This document shows, one piece after another, positions 1 through 7,967 of a DNA stretch of 12,199 bases. The translations under genes were made by a program, and so were the position numbers. Within the stretch, counting starts at the first letter, position 1; the number at the start of each line of letters is the position of its first letter. The notes under the pieces are model-generated. The model ran no database searches. It was not told where the DNA came from and saw only the letters and a list, made by a program, of their open reading frames with translations. The stretch covers positions 1 through 12,199 of the forward strand of contig CADBPX010000089.1 of NCBI GenBank assembly GCA_902796625.1, written 5' to 3'. The stretch comes from an uncultured Pseudomonadota bacterium (GTDB lineage Bacteria > Pseudomonadota > Alphaproteobacteria > RF32 > CAG-239).

Positions 1-850
1 CCGCCACCGTACCTTTAACAATACCGGCCACCGCGACGATATCGCCGGCATGCGCCTCGTTTAAAGCAACACGGTCAAGCCCCTGATAGGCCATAATTTT
101 GGTAATTTTTGTCCGTTCAACTTCACCGTCTTTATTAATAACCTTTACCGTATCATTAACCTTAACACTGCCGCTTTGGATTTTTCCGGTTAAAATGCGC
201 CCGACAAATTTATCGGCCTCTAATGTTGTTGCTAACATTCTGAACGGCGCATCAGGTTCACATACCGGCTCGCTGACATATGATAAAATAGTTTCAAACA
301 GCGGGGTTAGATCTTTGCGCTCATCATCAAGTTCGCGCACCGCCCAGCCGTTACGCCCGGAAGCATACAGCACCGGAAAGTCAAGCTGTTCATCATTAGC
401 ATCTAAGCTGACAAACAAGTCAAAAATTTCATTTAAGACTTCATCAGGCCGCGCATCGGCTTTATCGGCCTTATTTATTACGACAATTGGTTTAAGACCG
501 ATTTTTAAGGCTTTACCTAAAACGAATTTGGTTTGCGGCATTGGTCCCTCGGAAGCATCAACTAAAAGCACAACCCCGTCAACCATAGAAAGAATACGCT
601 CTACCTCTCCGCCAAAATCCGCGTGCCCCGGTGTATCAACAATGTTAATGTGAGTCCCGTTCCATTCAACAGAAGTACATTTTGATAAAATGGTAATACC
701 GCGTTCACGTTCCAAGTCATTACTATCCATCACGCAATCAACCACTTTTTGGTTATCGCGAAAAGTTCCGCTTTGTCTTAACAGGCCGTCAACCAAAGTA
801 GTTTTTCCGTGGTCAACGTGTGCGATTATTGCAATATTCCGCATACTCAT
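1..850 (-). CDS. typA: Translational GTPase TypA/BipA, N-terminal 283 residues (3' end outside window)
   Basis: This is a ribosome-associated GTPase of the EF-G/LepA superfamily, involved in ribosome assembly and in stress or cold adaptation. Translated on the minus strand, it shows the full G-domain series. The P-loop AHVDHGKT is at residues 10-17, the switch motif RERGITI follows, then DTPGHADFGGE, NKAD, and a G5-like region around SGRNGW. The start of the second beta-barrel domain follows (FVGRILTGKIQSG). The family is about 600 residues long, so roughly the first half is present and base 1 falls inside the gene. The ATG at 850 is chosen because AAAGGA lies 11 nt upstream. A second in-frame ATG at 844 would be 17 nt away, which is too far. 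The gene is divergent from the RNA-like locus on its right, with its own plausible promoter at 895-922. Family assignment is very secure. Confidence 0.97.
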   Translation of the reverse strand, partial: MSMRNIAIIAHVDHGKTTLVDGLLRQSGTFRDNQKVVDCVMDSNDLERERGITILSKCTSVEWNGTHINIVDTPGHADFGGEVERILSMVDGVVLLVDASEGPMPQTKFVLGKALKIGLKPIVVINKADKADARPDEVLNEIFDLFVSLDANDEQLDFPVLYASGRNGWAVRELDDERKDLTPLFETILSYVSEPVCEPDAPFRMLATTLEADKFVGRILTGKIQSGSVKVNDTVKVINKDGEVERTKITKIMAYQGLDRVALNEAHAGDIVAVAGIVKGTVA

Positions 851-894
851 ATTATCAATTGTCCTTTGTTATAATCTACATTTAAATTCGCCAT

Positions 895-922
895 ACAATA
901 GCGCATTTTTTAAAAATATCAA
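895..922 (-). promoter_or_regulatory. Probable sigma70-type promoter of typA
   Basis: On the minus strand, TTGATA (plus-strand 917-922) and TATTGT (895-900) are separated by 16 nt. The start site would fall near 888, about 38 nt before the typA ATG. Both boxes differ from consensus, so this is an inference from motif and position. Confidence 0.45.
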
Positions 923-944
923 GTTTTTGTTTTATTTTTTTGCG

Positions 945-958
945 AAAAAAATTTTTTT
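945..958. promoter_or_regulatory. A7T7 tract between two divergent promoters, possible UP element or bent DNA
   Basis: Seven A followed by seven T make a perfect palindromic A/T tract. With the T-rich stretch at 962-969 it sits just upstream of the TTGACA box at 971-976, where an alpha-CTD-binding UP element would lie for the plus-strand promoter. It also lies about 23 nt upstream of the typA -35 box. Tracts of this kind are known to bend DNA. The regulatory role is inferred. Confidence 0.4.
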
Positions 959-970
959 GTCATTTTTTTC

Positions 971-999
971 TTGACAAGATGTGTAAAAAATGATACAAT
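971..999 (+). promoter_or_regulatory. Near-consensus sigma70 promoter with extended -10, driving the orphan RNA candidate
   Basis: TTGACA at 971-976 is a perfect -35 box. A 17-nt spacer follows, then TACAAT at 994-999, one base from consensus. The TGA just before it (991-993) gives an extended -10. Upstream is a strongly A/T-rich stretch resembling an UP element. The predicted start is near 1006. It is the best promoter match I see in the window. It points rightward into sequence with no usable reading frame, and the next gene (trxA) is on the other strand, so it cannot be an ordinary mRNA promoter for a neighbour. Confidence 0.75.
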
Positions 1000-1130
1000 A
1001 AGAACATCAAGAAACAATTAATATTATATTTATGTTTAACTTTTTTAAAATACTACGCTGTTAATCTTTAACAGTTATAAAAGAGAGAATTAACATTGTT
1101 TAACGTCATAATTTTATAAGCTATGTAGTA

Positions 1131-1162
1131 TTTAGTAATATAAAAATTTAGTAATATAAAAA
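1131..1162 (+). repeat. Perfect tandem duplication of a 16-bp unit inside the RNA candidate
   Basis: TTTAGTAATATAAAAA occurs twice back to back, at 1131-1146 and 1147-1162, without a mismatch. The first three bases of copy one are also the end of the stem arm at 1125-1133. Each copy contains AATATAA, which can pair with TTATATT at 1024-1030, so the copies could compete for the same partner. The repeat is certain and its role is not. Confidence 0.85.
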
Positions 1163-1198
1163 TAATGCTTAATTTAATTTATTAATGTTGTTCTTGTC

Positions 1199-1233
1199 CC
1201 CCGTTGTGCTTCCGCGCCAACGGGGTTTCCTTT
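1199..1233 (+). terminator. Intrinsic terminator of the plus-strand RNA candidate
   Basis: An 8-bp GC-rich stem CCCCGTTG (1199-1206) / CAACGGGG (1218-1225) is capped by a small TGC-TTCC-GCG hairpin with one bulged C. TTTCCTTT follows at 1226-1233. The T tract exists only on the plus side; on the minus strand the hairpin is followed by mixed sequence. It therefore serves rightward transcription and not trxA. Confidence 0.7.
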
Positions 1234-1263
1234 AAAAAAATAAAACCTCCGACCGGAGGTTTT
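1231..1263 (-). terminator. Terminator of trxA and of the minus-strand operon, partly bidirectional
   Basis: A 9-bp palindromic stem AAAACCTCC (1242-1250) / GGAGGTTTT (1255-1263) has loop GACC. Read on the minus strand it is followed by TTTTATTTTTTT, a strong T tract, about 20 nt after the trxA stop codon. On the plus strand only TTTT follows, so it can act as a weaker back-up terminator for the RNA candidate. Confidence 0.85.
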
Positions 1264-1283
1264 AGAAAATTCAAAACATCAGC

Positions 1284-1598
1284 TTATTTATGCGATTCGA
1301 TCCAAGATTTTATATTGGCTTCGGAGTTCAAGCCGATTTTTGTATCCACCATTTTACCGTCTTTAAATAAAAACATTGTCGGAATACTGCGAATACCGAA
1401 TTGGCTAGCTGTTTCTGGTGAATCATCAACATTCATTTTATAAACGGTAATATCGGCAATTTGGTTATCAACCGCTTCCAAAATCGGTCCCAACTGGCGG
1501 CACGGTCCACACCATTCGGCCCAAAAGTCAACTAAAACCAAACCCTTAGATTGCAAAACATTGCTTTCAAATTGGCTGTCTGTCAAAGGTTGTGTCAT
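1284..1598 (-). CDS. trxA: Thioredoxin
   Basis: This is a cytosolic dithiol-disulfide oxidoreductase that reduces protein disulfides and is itself reduced by thioredoxin reductase. The 104-residue length is standard. The redox motif WCGPC spans residues 29-33 (Cys30 and Cys33) after the usual VLVDFWAEW strand. The cis-proline is Pro73 in RSIPT, and buried Asp24 is present. The ATG at 1598 is preceded by GAGGAG six bases upstream, a strong ribosome site. It is the last gene of the minus-strand train, 91 nt downstream of addA, and ends in a clear terminator. The AT-rich gap before it contains possible but ambiguous promoter boxes, so a separate trxA promoter is likely but not pinned down. The order addB-addA-trxA is typical of Alphaproteobacteria. 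Confidence 0.97.
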   Translation of the reverse strand: MTQPLTDSQFESNVLQSKGLVLVDFWAEWCGPCRQLGPILEAVDNQIADITVYKMNVDDSPETASQFGIRSIPTMFLFKDGKMVDTKIGLNSEANIKSWIESHK

Positions 1599-1689
1599 TT
1601 TTTTCTCCTCAATATATGTTGATTTGTTCTAATATATAATACAATTTTTTATCATATTAAAGGTTCTTTGCGCAAAAACAACATTTTTT

Positions 1690-4600
1690 TTAGACAATCT
1701 TCATAATTCTTGCTTGGTTAGTCCACAAAATATAGGCTTTTACCAGATGCTGCGGATAAATTTTTTGCATAATATCGGCATACATTTGCAGCTGCTTAAT
1801 ATAGGTTTGCGGTGTTTCGGCCAAGGTTTGCGCGGCCGGTCGGTTAGTTTTGAAATCGACAATAATAATTTCGTGCGGCAAAATAACCAGCCGGTCTATT
1901 TGTGCGGAAATAATTTTTCCGTCAACTTCTCCCATAATCGGCACTTCTGCTCGAGCATTTTCACCAAAAACTTCGGCTAATTCTTGGCAATGAATTAAAT
2001 TGAGAATTTCTTGAATAATTTGTTGTTTTTGCATTGGTGAAAAATCAGCGGCATATTTTTGCAGATAATCACTGATGATTTGCTGCGGATTTTCGATTTT
2101 TGCCGGTAAAAATTGCAAAATTTTATGAATAAGCGAGCCGCGGCGATAAAAATTTCCGCTTTCTTCTAAAGGTGAAGAAGAGTCTAATTCTTCTTCATCT
2201 TCGATTTTTGACGGTGTATACGGTTTAGCTAAAAGTTCTTCGTTACCGACATTTTGGTTAATCCATTCGGGTGGCGTAAGATGTTTTATTCCGGTGGTAA
2301 ATCGGTTTTCTTTTTGCTCTTTTGTAATTAAATTTTCCGATTCGCAAACGTAAATATTTTCTTGTTTAACGCCTGATTTTTTCAAGCAATCAAGACATAA
2401 TGCGTACCAAGAATGCGGATTAATGTTTTCTTGATTGGAATATCCGCAAATAAACAACCTATCCTCAGCCCGTGTCAGTGCCACGTAGAGCAATCGGCGG
2501 TACTCTTCATCAGCTTTGCGCGCATTAACGGCATTGATTTGATTGCAGGATTCGTCATAATAATCACTGCCTAAGGGATAATAAATCATTTTGTCGTTTA
2601 ACAATAAATTTTGTTCACGTTTGGTATTTTTAACCCGTATAGTATCCGGCAGAAAGACGATTGGAGCCTGCAAACCTTTTGATCCGTGCACCGTCATTAA
2701 GCGCACGGCATCAACATCATTTTGCTCCGTTTCGCGTTTAATTTCAACATCAGCTTGCCCGATCCAATCAATAAAACCTTGCAAGGTCGGAATATTTTCC
2801 TGTTCAAATTTTATGGTCAGATTTATAAATTCGTCCAAAGCATCTTCAACTTCAATTCCCATACGTTCGGTAAAACGAAACCGTCCTTTCATTTTGGTCA
2901 AAACGTGGTTATAAAGTTCGTACGGACGGATATAGTCAAGCATATTAAACAAATCTTGCAGCTGCTGATAGATTGCTTTATATTCATCAAAATCGCCCAA
3001 TCTGGTCCACAAAGGCGCCTGCCCGCGATTATGACACAGCTTGATTAAATCATTGTCATCAAGCCCGAAAATCGGTGATTTTAAGACTTCGGCTAAAGAT
3101 AAATCATCATTTGGCAACAATAAAAATTTGCCTAAAGAAATCAGATCCTGCACGACAATTTGTTCGGATAATTTTAAGCGATCGGCACCGGAAATATTAA
3201 CATTGCATTGCTTGCAAGCACGAATAAAGTCTTCAACAAAACCGGCGCGCCGTTGCACTAAAACCATAAAATCACGAAAGTGCAAAGGATTATAAGAATT
3301 AGCGCTGTCGTCTATCATTTTTCTTATGTGTCGAGCAATCTTTTGCGCCAACAACGTACTGACAGAAGTTTCGGTTATCATTTCCACCGGAGGCCGCCAA
3401 TAATTTTTATTTTTATCTTTACTGGATTTATCGGCAATTAACGGCGGCCAGATTTCTACCCTGCCGAACTCTCCGGCGCGGAAAGGCAAATGATTTACCT
3501 TTTCACCGACGGCCGTAACTCCTTGCGCCACTTTTTCATCGGCGAACAAATTATTAACGGTATCAAGAATAGCCGCCGCAGAACGGAAAGATACTTTTAA
3601 ATCAACTTTCTTAAACAGCTTTTCGCCTTTTTGGGCAAAATATCGCGCCATTGTATCGAGTTTTTCCGGATCGGCTCCCTGAAAGCTGTAGATAGATTGT
3701 TTACGATCACCGACGGCAAAGATGGTTTTTTGCTGTTTAGCTGCTCCCTCACCGGCAAAAAACTCGTTGCTTAAAGATTTAATAATGTCCCATTGTTCGG
3801 GCGAAGTGTCTTGGGCTTCATCAATTAAAATATGATCAATTCCGCCGTCCAGTTTATATAAAACCCAAGCGGCCACACCTGAATCTGCTAACAGTTGTTT
3901 GGTCAAAACAATTAAATCCGTATAGTCAAGTTTGGCGTTTTTCCGCTTATACTCATCATATTTCCGATTAAGTTCGGCGGCAATGGTCATAACATTGGTT
4001 GTAGAATGAAACAGCATTGTTTTAACAATTTTTTGTTCGGCTTCTTGCAATCGGCAAGCTTCTTTTTGCAATCTTTCCGGCAACATATTATCGGCCTTAA
4101 TTGCATCTTTAGCCGCCAAATTTGCCGCAATGGCACCTTTTTCGGTACAAAAAATACTTTTATACAATTCAAAATCAGTGGCGCGGCAATTATTATGTAA
4201 AACTTGTGTCAATTTATCACTGCGCTCAACATCTTTTTTTCCGCCTTTGGCCCAAGCGGCAATATTAAGTTTGGCCGCATTGACATCAATATCCTGCATG
4301 AAGCGGTCTTTCAGCTCATTAATGGAAATTTGAGGATTTATTTGCAAATTATCGGCCAACGCGTGCGAAAATTTTTCAGCGGTGCCGTATCGGTTAAAAA
4401 TTGCTGCGATTTTTACGCGATTATCGGTAATATTTTTCATCACGGAAGGAAATGAAAATTCGCTTAAATTTGCGGTTAAATATTGCAAAGCATCGGCAAT
4501 TGCCTCATCTTTTTTCTGTTCGGCATTTTTAAGCATATCAGTCTGAATTTGCTGTAAAATTTGTTTAGATGACGCTTCGTCGAGCACACTAAAGTATGGA

Positions 4601-5070
4601 GTGATTCCGGCTTCTAACGGAAAACGCTGTAATATTTCTTGGCAAAAACTGTGAATTGTTTGTATTTTTAATCCGCCGGGAGTATCGAGTAACATAGCAA
4701 ATAGGCGGCGCGCTTGTTTTTTATATTTTTGCAATGTTTCGGCATCACGGATATCTCTACCTAAAAGCCGATACAAATTTTCTTCCAGTTTATTTTCCGG
4801 CATAATTGCCCACCGACTGAGCCTTTCGGCAATACGGTTATTCATTTCCACTGCGGCGGCTTTGGTATAGGTAAGACATAAGATTCGAGAGGCGCTGACA
4901 TTGTTTAGCAATAATCTCAGCACCCGATCTGATAATACTTTGGTTTTTCCGGTACCGGCCGATGCTTCGACCCAAACGGAACACAACGGATCAGCTGCCT
5001 CTTGCTGTTGCAAAGAAGCATCATTTCCACGCTGGCGTCGCAAGTTTTCCAGATTATCGGTTATCGTCAT
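1690..5070 (-). CDS. addA: Double-strand break repair helicase-nuclease subunit AddA
   Basis: AddA is the UvrD-like helicase and one of the two nuclease subunits of AddAB, which resects double-strand breaks and prepares ends for RecA. Numbering from the ATG at 5070 (1126 residues), the Walker A motif ASAGTGKT is at 36-43. The DEAQD box starts at Asp417 and GDRKQSIYSFQGA at 454. Motif V is around VHGSKG (His795) and motif VI is YVALTRAEDR (Arg867). The C-terminal PD-(D/E)XK nuclease domain shows GSLIHK (His982), Asp1059, DFKT (Asp1072, Lys1074) and a QLQMY motif, so both activities look intact. The start is the ATG at 5070 because GGGGAG ends six bases upstream. A TTG directly before it is also in frame but fits less well. 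The start overlaps the end of addB by 17 nt, indicating translational coupling of two partner subunits. Confidence 0.96.
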   Translation of the reverse strand: MTITDNLENLRRQRGNDASLQQQEAADPLCSVWVEASAGTGKTKVLSDRVLRLLLNNVSASRILCLTYTKAAAVEMNNRIAERLSRWAIMPENKLEENLYRLLGRDIRDAETLQKYKKQARRLFAMLLDTPGGLKIQTIHSFCQEILQRFPLEAGITPYFSVLDEASSKQILQQIQTDMLKNAEQKKDEAIADALQYLTANLSEFSFPSVMKNITDNRVKIAAIFNRYGTAEKFSHALADNLQINPQISINELKDRFMQDIDVNAAKLNIAAWAKGGKKDVERSDKLTQVLHNNCRATDFELYKSIFCTEKGAIAANLAAKDAIKADNMLPERLQKEACRLQEAEQKIVKTMLFHSTTNVMTIAAELNRKYDEYKRKNAKLDYTDLIVLTKQLLADSGVAAWVLYKLDGGIDHILIDEAQDTSPEQWDIIKSLSNEFFAGEGAAKQQKTIFAVGDRKQSIYSFQGADPEKLDTMARYFAQKGEKLFKKVDLKVSFRSAAAILDTVNNLFADEKVAQGVTAVGEKVNHLPFRAGEFGRVEIWPPLIADKSSKDKNKNYWRPPVEMITETSVSTLLAQKIARHIRKMIDDSANSYNPLHFRDFMVLVQRRAGFVEDFIRACKQCNVNISGADRLKLSEQIVVQDLISLGKFLLLPNDDLSLAEVLKSPIFGLDDNDLIKLCHNRGQAPLWTRLGDFDEYKAIYQQLQDLFNMLDYIRPYELYNHVLTKMKGRFRFTERMGIEVEDALDEFINLTIKFEQENIPTLQGFIDWIGQADVEIKRETEQNDVDAVRLMTVHGSKGLQAPIVFLPDTIRVKNTKREQNLLLNDKMIYYPLGSDYYDESCNQINAVNARKADEEYRRLLYVALTRAEDRLFICGYSNQENINPHSWYALCLDCLKKSGVKQENIYVCESENLITKEQKENRFTTGIKHLTPPEWINQNVGNEELLAKPYTPSKIEDEEELDSSSPLEESGNFYRRGSLIHKILQFLPAKIENPQQIISDYLQKYAADFSPMQKQQIIQEILNLIHCQELAEVFGENARAEVPIMGEVDGKIISAQIDRLVILPHEIIIVDFKTNRPAAQTLAETPQTYIKQLQMYADIMQKIYPQHLVKAYILWTNQARIMKIV

Positions 5071-7957
5071 CAAAATCTCCCCTTATTCCCCATTCTAAAA
5101 ATCTTTCCAAGTGGTCATAATCGGAATATTTTACGGCCAGTGTCGGGTTTGGTTTGGCAAAATAGGGCTGACTTTCAAAATCATAAAGCCCGATAAGTTG
5201 CCGAATATTTTCCCGAGTATTCTCCAGTGCTTGCGTAGTTTGTTGCGGGTTCAGACTTGTTTCTTTGTTGCCGAGTTGCCAATATTTTAAGGATTCCACC
5301 GGATTTGGCGTAATTCCGGCAAATCCTCCATGTTCGGCGATTAATCCTTCGATAGGAAGTTGTGGAGCAACACCGGAGCTTACTTCCGATACAGTACGAG
5401 CCTGTCCGGTTTTATAGTCGATAATATTGATTTTTCCGTCCTTTGTTTCATCGATCCGGTCAGCTTTGGCGGTAAGTGTAAATTTTCCGGCCGGTGCCTC
5501 AAAAATCATCTCTCCGCTTGTTTCATTATGCACTTTAGCAATTTGCGGTCGATAAACACTTTCTGTTGCCACCAACCAATCAACGGTTTTCAAAAACTTT
5601 GGCCACCAAAAAGCTTTTGTTTCCGGAGCCAAATCGGCTTGAGAAAATTCAAATTCTCCCAACTCGGTTAATTCTTTGTGCGCATTTTCCGGAAAATCAT
5701 TCGGATGCCGATTATTGAAGTTTTCAATAACTTTATGCACAATATTTCCATAATCGCGAACATCAAGATTGCGATCCAAATCTTCGAGTTTATACAGTTT
5801 TAATATATATTTAGCGAAAATAACATACGGATCGCGCATTAAATATTCAAAACCGCTGGCTGACAATTTGCGCGGCCGCATATTAACCGGTGGGCAAGGT
5901 CGCGGCGCTTCAATCGGCTGTAAAAATTCCGCCCGATCTAAAAATTTAGCCCAAGCACAGAATTTTTTATCATAAAGATTGTCCAGATTAAAGTTATCGC
6001 CGATTTGTGTTGCCAAAACCGTTTCCATTCTGAGCCACCACCGTGATTTTTCAGTAGGAGTACCGTCGATTCTTTCGGCTCTGGTTAAATAAACTTCCGG
6101 TGCATTAAGCAGATGGGCAAAATCTGCAGCGGAAATTCCGATATTTTTTTCCGGTAACGGCATTCCGAAATCGTGCTTCATTGGCCGTGACATCCACATA
6201 TCGGCTTTCGGTACTTGCGGCCATGTACCTTCGTTTGCTTCTCCGATGATAGTTACATCAAATGTTGTTAATCGTGCTTCAATCGGTCCGAGTATTTTAA
6301 CCCGCGGGTGCATACCGAAACGGTTGCGAACATTTTGTTTGCTCAGCATATAAGCCAATAAAGAAGTGTAGTCCGAAGCGTTAACATATTCTAAAACATC
6401 GGCGGCACTCAAAAAATCGTTAACAAATTTGGCGGCCACACTGCCGGCATCATTTTTCCAAATAATTTTCGCTCCGTTTTTAGTGTCGGTATCAGCCAGA
6501 GCTTCGGCAACTTTTATATGAGCAATAAACAAATCTTTAAGCCGCACGTTTGGTACCATATACAGCTCGGCCAGCGGTTGTAATATTTGTTTTATATGTT
6601 CGATAAAGTTTTTCGTTTGAGCAGTAAGATCTTCGCCTTTGCGCCATAAGAGTTCAAGCTGTCGCGTTAAAAGATTAAACTGGGCATAAGAATAACCTGC
6701 AGCCGTAAAAGGATGACGTAAAAGACAGAGCAGGCTTTTTTGAGAAAAAGATTGTTCGATTACTTGCAAAATTAATTGTAAAAAAATACCGATAGGTGTC
6801 AGGTTCAGCGGCTGTCCGGCCGAATCATCAGCAATAATATTCCATTTTTTCAGCTCGGCAACAACGCGTCTTGAAAGATTACGATCTGCGGTAACCAAGG
6901 CTGCGGTTTTTTCCGGAGTTTCAAGAGTTTGTCGAATAATAAGAGCAATAGCCGATGCTTCCTGCCGCAAGTCATCACAATTAACAAATTGCAGTTTTTT
7001 TAAGGCTTCGGCCGGAAAAGTATTTAAAGACAGTTGTTGCCATTCGGCCGTGGTTGTTGCCGGCCGCATACACTCAGCAACAAATTGCTCACGAGGCGTA
7101 AAAGCAACCGGTGATAATAAAGATACACTCGAACGTTTTAAATGTAAAAAATCAAGCAATTCTTTTAATTCAAATTGCGGATGATTTTCATCAATTTGCT
7201 GCCAGGAATCTTCATCAAGGTACAAATCCAAACCATAAAGATAAACCTCACCATTAGGCAACTCGCTGACCGTTTTGACTAAATCCTTCCACAAAGGAAA
7301 AGCGGCGGTAGAGCCGGCAATAACGATGTGTTGTTGCGTATTTTGTTGTTGCCACAGTTTAATTTCTTCACTTAAAATCAGATTCCGCCGTTGTGCCGGA
7401 TCAATCTTATTTTCGGCCTTAAGAATTTGCGGCCAATTTTCGGTGATAATTGTCAACAATTTTAACGTTTCTTGCCAATGCACGGCATATTCTTCGGGAA
7501 CAATATCTTTTAATTTGGCAAAATCCAGTTGCTGATTATGCGCCAAATCTATCAAAGTCGCCAAATTTTCAGCCAATCGGTACGCTTGAGAAACGGTTAT
7601 GTCGGCTAAGCCCAACTGAGCCGGTTTTTGCAGTATTAGCCGGGTTAAAATTAAAGATCGTTGCAAAGAGCTGATTGCCGGCGGCAAATTATGCAAAATT
7701 TCAGTTGGATTGGTTAAAATAATTTCATCTTCTTCCATATCGGCAATCGGCTCGATTCGCGGCAATATTGTCGGGGACAAACCGTGCTGGCGAATAAACG
7801 CGGCGGTCAAGCTTTGGCATGCGCGGCGGGTTGGCATTAAAAACAAAAAATTTGCCGATTCTTCGGGATTACTTTGCCAGCGTTCCAAAAAATGCCGCGC
7901 CAAAATATCAACAAAGGATTGGCCGGCATTAATGTTGAAAATTTGTGGATTCGCCAT
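5054..7957 (-). CDS. addB: Double-strand break repair protein AddB (alphaproteobacterial type)
   Basis: This is the second subunit of the AddAB end-resection complex, 967 residues. The N-terminal half has a helicase-like fold, but where a P-loop would lie it reads FLFLMPTRRAC (37-46), with no GKT. It is thus expected to be a non-motor recognition subunit, as in other AddB proteins. The C-terminal nuclease shows GFEYLMRDPY near 700, GNIVHK (His741), ADRID (Asp833), IIDYKTG (Asp847, Lys849) and QLPIEGL. The PD-(D/E)XK site therefore appears complete. No cysteine occurs in the last ~260 residues, so the CxxC-type iron-sulfur cluster of Bacillus AddB is absent. The ATG at 7957 has AAGAGAA just upstream and lies 10 nt after the rdgB stop. 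Identity rests on the nuclease motifs plus direct linkage to addA. Confidence 0.93.
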   Translation of the reverse strand: MANPQIFNINAGQSFVDILARHFLERWQSNPEESANFLFLMPTRRACQSLTAAFIRQHGLSPTILPRIEPIADMEEDEIILTNPTEILHNLPPAISSLQRSLILTRLILQKPAQLGLADITVSQAYRLAENLATLIDLAHNQQLDFAKLKDIVPEEYAVHWQETLKLLTIITENWPQILKAENKIDPAQRRNLILSEEIKLWQQQNTQQHIVIAGSTAAFPLWKDLVKTVSELPNGEVYLYGLDLYLDEDSWQQIDENHPQFELKELLDFLHLKRSSVSLLSPVAFTPREQFVAECMRPATTTAEWQQLSLNTFPAEALKKLQFVNCDDLRQEASAIALIIRQTLETPEKTAALVTADRNLSRRVVAELKKWNIIADDSAGQPLNLTPIGIFLQLILQVIEQSFSQKSLLCLLRHPFTAAGYSYAQFNLLTRQLELLWRKGEDLTAQTKNFIEHIKQILQPLAELYMVPNVRLKDLFIAHIKVAEALADTDTKNGAKIIWKNDAGSVAAKFVNDFLSAADVLEYVNASDYTSLLAYMLSKQNVRNRFGMHPRVKILGPIEARLTTFDVTIIGEANEGTWPQVPKADMWMSRPMKHDFGMPLPEKNIGISAADFAHLLNAPEVYLTRAERIDGTPTEKSRWWLRMETVLATQIGDNFNLDNLYDKKFCAWAKFLDRAEFLQPIEAPRPCPPVNMRPRKLSASGFEYLMRDPYVIFAKYILKLYKLEDLDRNLDVRDYGNIVHKVIENFNNRHPNDFPENAHKELTELGEFEFSQADLAPETKAFWWPKFLKTVDWLVATESVYRPQIAKVHNETSGEMIFEAPAGKFTLTAKADRIDETKDGKINIIDYKTGQARTVSEVSSGVAPQLPIEGLIAEHGGFAGITPNPVESLKYWQLGNKETSLNPQQTTQALENTRENIRQLIGLYDFESQPYFAKPNPTLAVKYSDYDHLERFLEWGIRGDFDDDNR

Positions 7958-7967
7958 TTATTTTCTC

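Larger units (their letters stand above)
1006..1233 (+). ncRNA. Candidate structured small RNA, unrecognised family
   Basis: The sequence shows a strong promoter just upstream, no credible coding frame, and nested complementary segments. CAAGAA (1008-1013) pairs with TTCTTG (1191-1196), and the following ATTAAT-containing arms (1015-1022 with 1181-1190) continue this end-to-end stem with small bulges. Inside it, AAATACTAC (1048-1056) pairs perfectly with GTAGTATTT (1125-1133). That stem encloses a 7-bp hairpin with loop TCT (CTGTTAA 1058-1064 / TTAACAG 1068-1074) and an 8-bp stem TTATAAAA (1075-1082) / TTTTATAA (1112-1119), forming a three-way junction. A terminator hairpin starts three bases after the outer stem closes. 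Typical size is therefore about 190-230 nt. End pairing and length recall 6S RNA, but the three-way junction does not fit it well, and I see no tmRNA, SRP or RNase P signature. Expression and function are inferred. AT-richness makes short matches cheap, which lowers certainty for the weaker stems. Confidence 0.55.

Noticed and set aside
1032..1064. Ten-codon reading frame MFNFFKILRC in the RNA candidate
   Set aside because: No ribosome site precedes the ATG, and its end lies inside the hairpin at 1058-1074. Too short and unsupported to call a leader peptide.
1006..1196. Firm assignment to 6S RNA
   Set aside because: Length and end pairing fit, but the internal three-way junction and lack of a clear single central bubble do not. 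A covariance-model search would decide.
851..1283. Replication origin in the AT-rich gap
   Set aside because: The region is AT-rich, but I find no TTATNCACA-type DnaA boxes and no dnaA, dnaN or parAB neighbour. The promoter, hairpins and terminator explain it better.
1204..1443. 79-codon plus-strand frame over the trxA terminator
   Set aside because: It runs through two terminator hairpins and lies antisense to trxA; its product resembles nothing and it has no ribosome site.
1690..7957. Numerous plus-strand frames across addA and addB
   Set aside because: All lie opposite strongly supported genes with intact motifs; they have low-complexity products and no start signals.
1690..7957. AddAB region as a novel defence system
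   Set aside because: Both proteins carry the motifs expected of the ordinary recombination-repair helicase-nuclease and sit among housekeeping genes.
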